This document shows positions 58,341 through 64,000 of a stretch of DNA of 64,000 bases, one piece after another; position 1 is the first letter of the stretch, and the number at the start of each line of letters is the position of its first letter. The position numbers were made by a program, and so were the translations under genes. The stretch is from Stomatohabitans albus (GTDB taxonomy: Bacteria > Actinomycetota > Nitriliruptoria > Euzebyales > Euzebyaceae). The stretch is from positions 62,001-126,000 of the forward strand of contig NZ_JAYKKE010000001.1 of NCBI RefSeq assembly GCF_036336025.1, read 5' to 3'. The notes below the pieces were generated by a model that saw only the letters and a list, made by a program, of their open reading frames with translations, was not told where the DNA came from and did no database searches.

Positions 58341-59487
58341 ACCTCATCCCGTTTGCGATGGACTCTAGATCGTTTACGGGTATTCGTTCGTTGCCTTCAA
58401 TGAGCACACCGATGAGTTCACCATCGGCACCCATACGGCCTACCAGTTGGGGATTATTGTCTTTGGTCAATACCTTGCCATAGACCACTGGCACATCAAA
58501 GTCCGCATTGGCACGGTGTTGATCAATGAGGGCACGAGTGCCAGTACCTCTAAAGCCCGTTACTTCAATGGTTTTGCCATTACGCAAAGAAATCACATTC
58601 GTCTGTTCGACTCGACCATCAGCAACCTGCTTCACCGTTGGACCAAGGTCAGTGGAACCCAACGGTAAAAGTGTCAGATGCATAAATGGGTCGGTACTCG
58701 ACGTGGGTGTTTCACGCAACTGCTCAGGATTCTGGGTGGTTGGCGACGCATGGCCACCACCTGTGCCTGGTGCCGGTGGAGCATGGGGCGCACCACCGGG
58801 TGGTTGTTGGCCAGGGGCTTGTCCGCCACCTTGGCTGCCCCCAGGCTGGCCACCACCTTCACCACCTTGGCCATCGCCAACATGAGGGCCCTTCCCCTGA
58901 ACACCATCACCAGGTCCACCAGCACCGTCTTGACCGCCGGCACCACCTTGGCTCCCTTGCTCACCTTGACCGCCACCGGACTCGCCCTGGGTACCGTCAG
59001 CCCCCTGGCCGCCTTGACCACCCTCGCTTTGACCATCTTGGGCGTTGGCACCGTCTTGGTCATTTTGGTCAGACGGTTGAGTTGTAGGTTCATCGGCCGG
59101 TGGTGATGGAGCAATCGTGGCCGGTGGATGTTCCGTATCACTCAGCCCGACAGCAGTGCTGGGCGGTGGTGACCACTGTGTCGCAAGCCATAACCCAATA
59201 AGCGCCACGAGAAGGACGAGCCCACTCGTCGCCCAGATCATCCATACCAGCGGCTTATGGGCTGTTTCAGCAACTTGTGAAATGGCGGCCGGAACAGGCA
59301 GGTGCCGGGGATCAAACGTGACCTTCGGGCCTTGCCTGCTCAGCAATAATGGTCGGACAACCGAACCGTAGGGAGGATTTGGCGGTAAATCCTTCAACCG
59401 TTTTGGTTTGGCAGAACTTGGATCTACCGACACGCCAACATCTCCCTGGCGGGGCGGTTGAGTGGGTGAGGTCACAGGTTCTTGCAC
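58327..59487 (-). CDS. Membrane protein with Gly/Gln-rich exported linker heading the MoxR operon
   Basis: This unrecognised protein has 386 aa. Residues 1-80 are cytosolic and Pro-rich. One helix follows (MIWATSGLVLLVALIGLWLAT). About 150 residues of very low complexity, rich in Gly, Gln and Asp (EGGQGGQGADGTQG type), come next, then a folded C-terminal domain of ~110 residues (HLTLLPLGSTDLGP to the end, with VISLRNGKTIEVTGF). It may be the client or membrane sensor of the MoxR/DUF58/VWA module. GTG 59487 is supported by a TACCGT box exactly 6 nt upstream, which suggests an internal leaderless promoter just after ligA. Confidence 0.75.
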   Translation of the reverse strand: MQEPVTSPTQPPRQGDVGVSVDPSSAKPKRLKDLPPNPPYGSVVRPLLLSRQGPKVTFDPRHLPVPAAISQVAETAHKPLVWMIWATSGLVLLVALIGLWLATQWSPPPSTAVGLSDTEHPPATIAPSPPADEPTTQPSDQNDQDGANAQDGQSEGGQGGQGADGTQGESGGGQGEQGSQGGAGGQDGAGGPGDGVQGKGPHVGDGQGGEGGGQPGGSQGGGQAPGQQPPGGAPHAPPAPGTGGGHASPTTQNPEQLRETPTSSTDPFMHLTLLPLGSTDLGPTVKQVADGRVEQTNVISLRNGKTIEVTGFRGTGTRALIDQHRANADFDVPVVYGKVLTKDNNPQLVGRMGADGELIGVLIEGNERIPVNDLESIANGMRFDFD

Positions 59488-59493
59488 GTCAAC

Positions 59494-59499
59494 ACGGTA
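59494..59499 (-). promoter_or_regulatory. -10 box TACCGT of the MoxR operon
   Basis: TACCGT on the minus strand is followed by GTTGAC and GTG 59487. The layout equals the leaderless starts elsewhere in the window. Confidence 0.45.
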
Positions 59500-59532
59500 T
59501 TGCGGAAAAGGTAAGCCAACTGCAAAGATTCG

Positions 59533-62779
<3,247 letters not shown>

Positions 62780-62792
<13 letters not shown>

Positions 62793-63985
62793 GAGCCCAT
62801 GTTGCCTGTCGCGGCTGTTCCCGCCGCCATCTTCGTCAGGGCTGACACCGCTTGCGCAATATCTTGGGTGGTACTTGCCCACCCCATTGACAGGCGCAAG
62901 GTGGCCTGTGTTGGGGCTAAGCCAATAGCCTTGATCAGCGGGGAGGTTTTCAGCGCACCACTTTGACAGGCCGTACCCGCACTCACATAGACACCTGCCC
63001 GGTCAAGGGCCATCACGGCGGTCTCAGTGTCAGTATCAGGTGCGGTGAGGTGCACAATGTTGGCTACCCGATGAGGAGATCGAACCGTCGGTGTCCAGGA
63101 TGTTCCGGTAAGTCCGTCAACAAGACTGTCACTGAGAACCTGTATCCGCTGCTGTTCTCTTTGCTGGTTATTCACCGCATGGGCAATCGCTTCACCAGCA
63201 CCCACACACAGTGCCACGGGAATGGTGCCAGATCGAATGCCGCGCTCTTGGCCACCACCAAGTATGGGACTGATAATCGTTTTATTTCGACGCACGATAC
63301 AAACGCCAACACCCTGAGGACCGCCGAGTTTGTGGGCACTTATCGCCATAGAGGTACATCGGGCAGCGATGTCTTCAAGGGGAACACGACCAATGCCTTG
63401 GGTGGCATCAATATGGGACCAAATGGGATGATTTGCTTGTTCATCGTGTACCGACATGGCATTAAGCCAATTACTGATCGGTTGGATGGCACCCAATTCA
63501 CTTGTCACCAATGTGCCGACCACCAGACGCGTTTGTGGGGTTAGGGCTGCAGTCACGTGTTCGGCTGGAATAACCCCGCAATCTGGATTACCAACCGGCA
63601 TCGGGGTACACCAAGTGAGGGTGCATCGCCCCTGGGTTTGGGCGTACGTCAGTGGCTCGATTACTGAGGGATGATCTGTGGCTCCCGCAATGACATGCGC
63701 CTGTGCATCGCCCTGAAGCGCACCAGCGATGGCGAGATTATTGGCCTCGGTTGCCCCTGAGGTGAACAGGACATCGAGTGGGTGGATACCCAACGCATCT
63801 GCAATACGGTCACGGGCGTCCTCAAGTGCTGTTCGGGCTTGGCGTCCCGCACGATGCACAGCAGATGGGTTTCCAGCATGGACCGGATCGAGCCAAGGGT
63901 CCATAGCCTCACGAACCTTGGGATGTAGCGGCGCACTCGCTGCATAATCCAAGTAGACGGATTGTCTATTGGGTTCCAGTACCAC
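62780..63985 (-). CDS. Cysteine desulfurase (NifS/IscS-like)
   Basis: This PLP enzyme takes sulfur from cysteine to give alanine and a protein persulfide, here probably delivered to MnmA. The 401 aa show YLDYAASAPLHP, SGATEANNLAI, DHPSVIEP and HIDATQGIGR with the PLP-contacting residues, the Schiff-base Lys219 in SAHKLGGPQG, and the persulfide Cys340 in SAGTACQSGAL. GTG 63985 is the start, with GGTGGGGTG about 7 nt upstream and an in-frame TAA directly before it. It is the first gene of a likely transcript with mnmA and ligA. Confidence 0.95.
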
Positions 63986-64000
63986 TTACAACACCCCACC

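Overview
The window looks like chromosomal DNA from an actinobacterium of moderate G+C (mid-fifties by eye). Four things point that way: a JAMM protease-murI-rdgB gene block as in mycobacteria, cell-wall-binding repeat 2 (CWB2) surface proteins, an actinobacterial-type SNF2 helicase, and many apparently leaderless genes with a TANNNT box about 6 nt before the start codon. A deep-branching host-associated lineage is possible, but this is a guess. No rRNA or ordinary tRNA, CRISPR array, complete insertion sequence, integrase or phage gene was seen.

Layout. 1-400: no recognisable gene. 413-9403: an exported-protein cluster with a small unknown, a beta-helix/CWB2 protein, a subtilisin-like protease and two trypsin-like proteases that carry CWB2 repeats. 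9461-10471: a strikingly AT-rich membrane protein. 10567-14954: acetate kinase and phosphate acetyltransferase, then a BASS-type transporter. 15152-18958: a large SNF2 helicase with a small partner gene. 19047-26961: aminotransferase, secreted protein, dihydroorotase, rdgB, murI, a JAMM protease with no normal start codon, and an XPB-like helicase. 27024-32116: an oligopeptide/nickel-type ABC importer in five overlapping genes. 32239-34453: a Ca2+/Na+ antiporter homologue and a glutathionyl-hydroquinone-reductase-type GST. 34483-40117: a DrmA/DrmB pair, the core of DISARM anti-phage defence, without methyltransferase or DrmC, lying directly downstream of tmRNA (ssrA, 40373-40730). 40974-48868: coiled-coil membrane protein, ABC exporter, smpB, S41 protease, PPC-domain protein and M23 peptidase. 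48922-55133: polyprenyl synthase, gatBAC and PTS enzyme I. 55409-63985: a MoxR/DUF58/VWA operon, ligA, mnmA and a cysteine desulfurase.

How the genes work together. ssrA and smpB form the trans-translation system. pta and ackA interconvert acetyl-CoA and acetate. gatCAB makes Gln-tRNA(Gln) and/or Asn-tRNA(Asn). The desulfurase can feed sulfur to MnmA for tRNA 2-thiouridine, and the two genes overlap. The three proteases and CWB2 proteins look like a surface proteolysis module. The most unusual items are the methylase-less DrmAB pair beside ssrA with an N-terminally extended DrmA, the JAMM gene that seems to start at a non-standard codon from a leaderless promoter, and the recurrent leaderless promoter signature itself.
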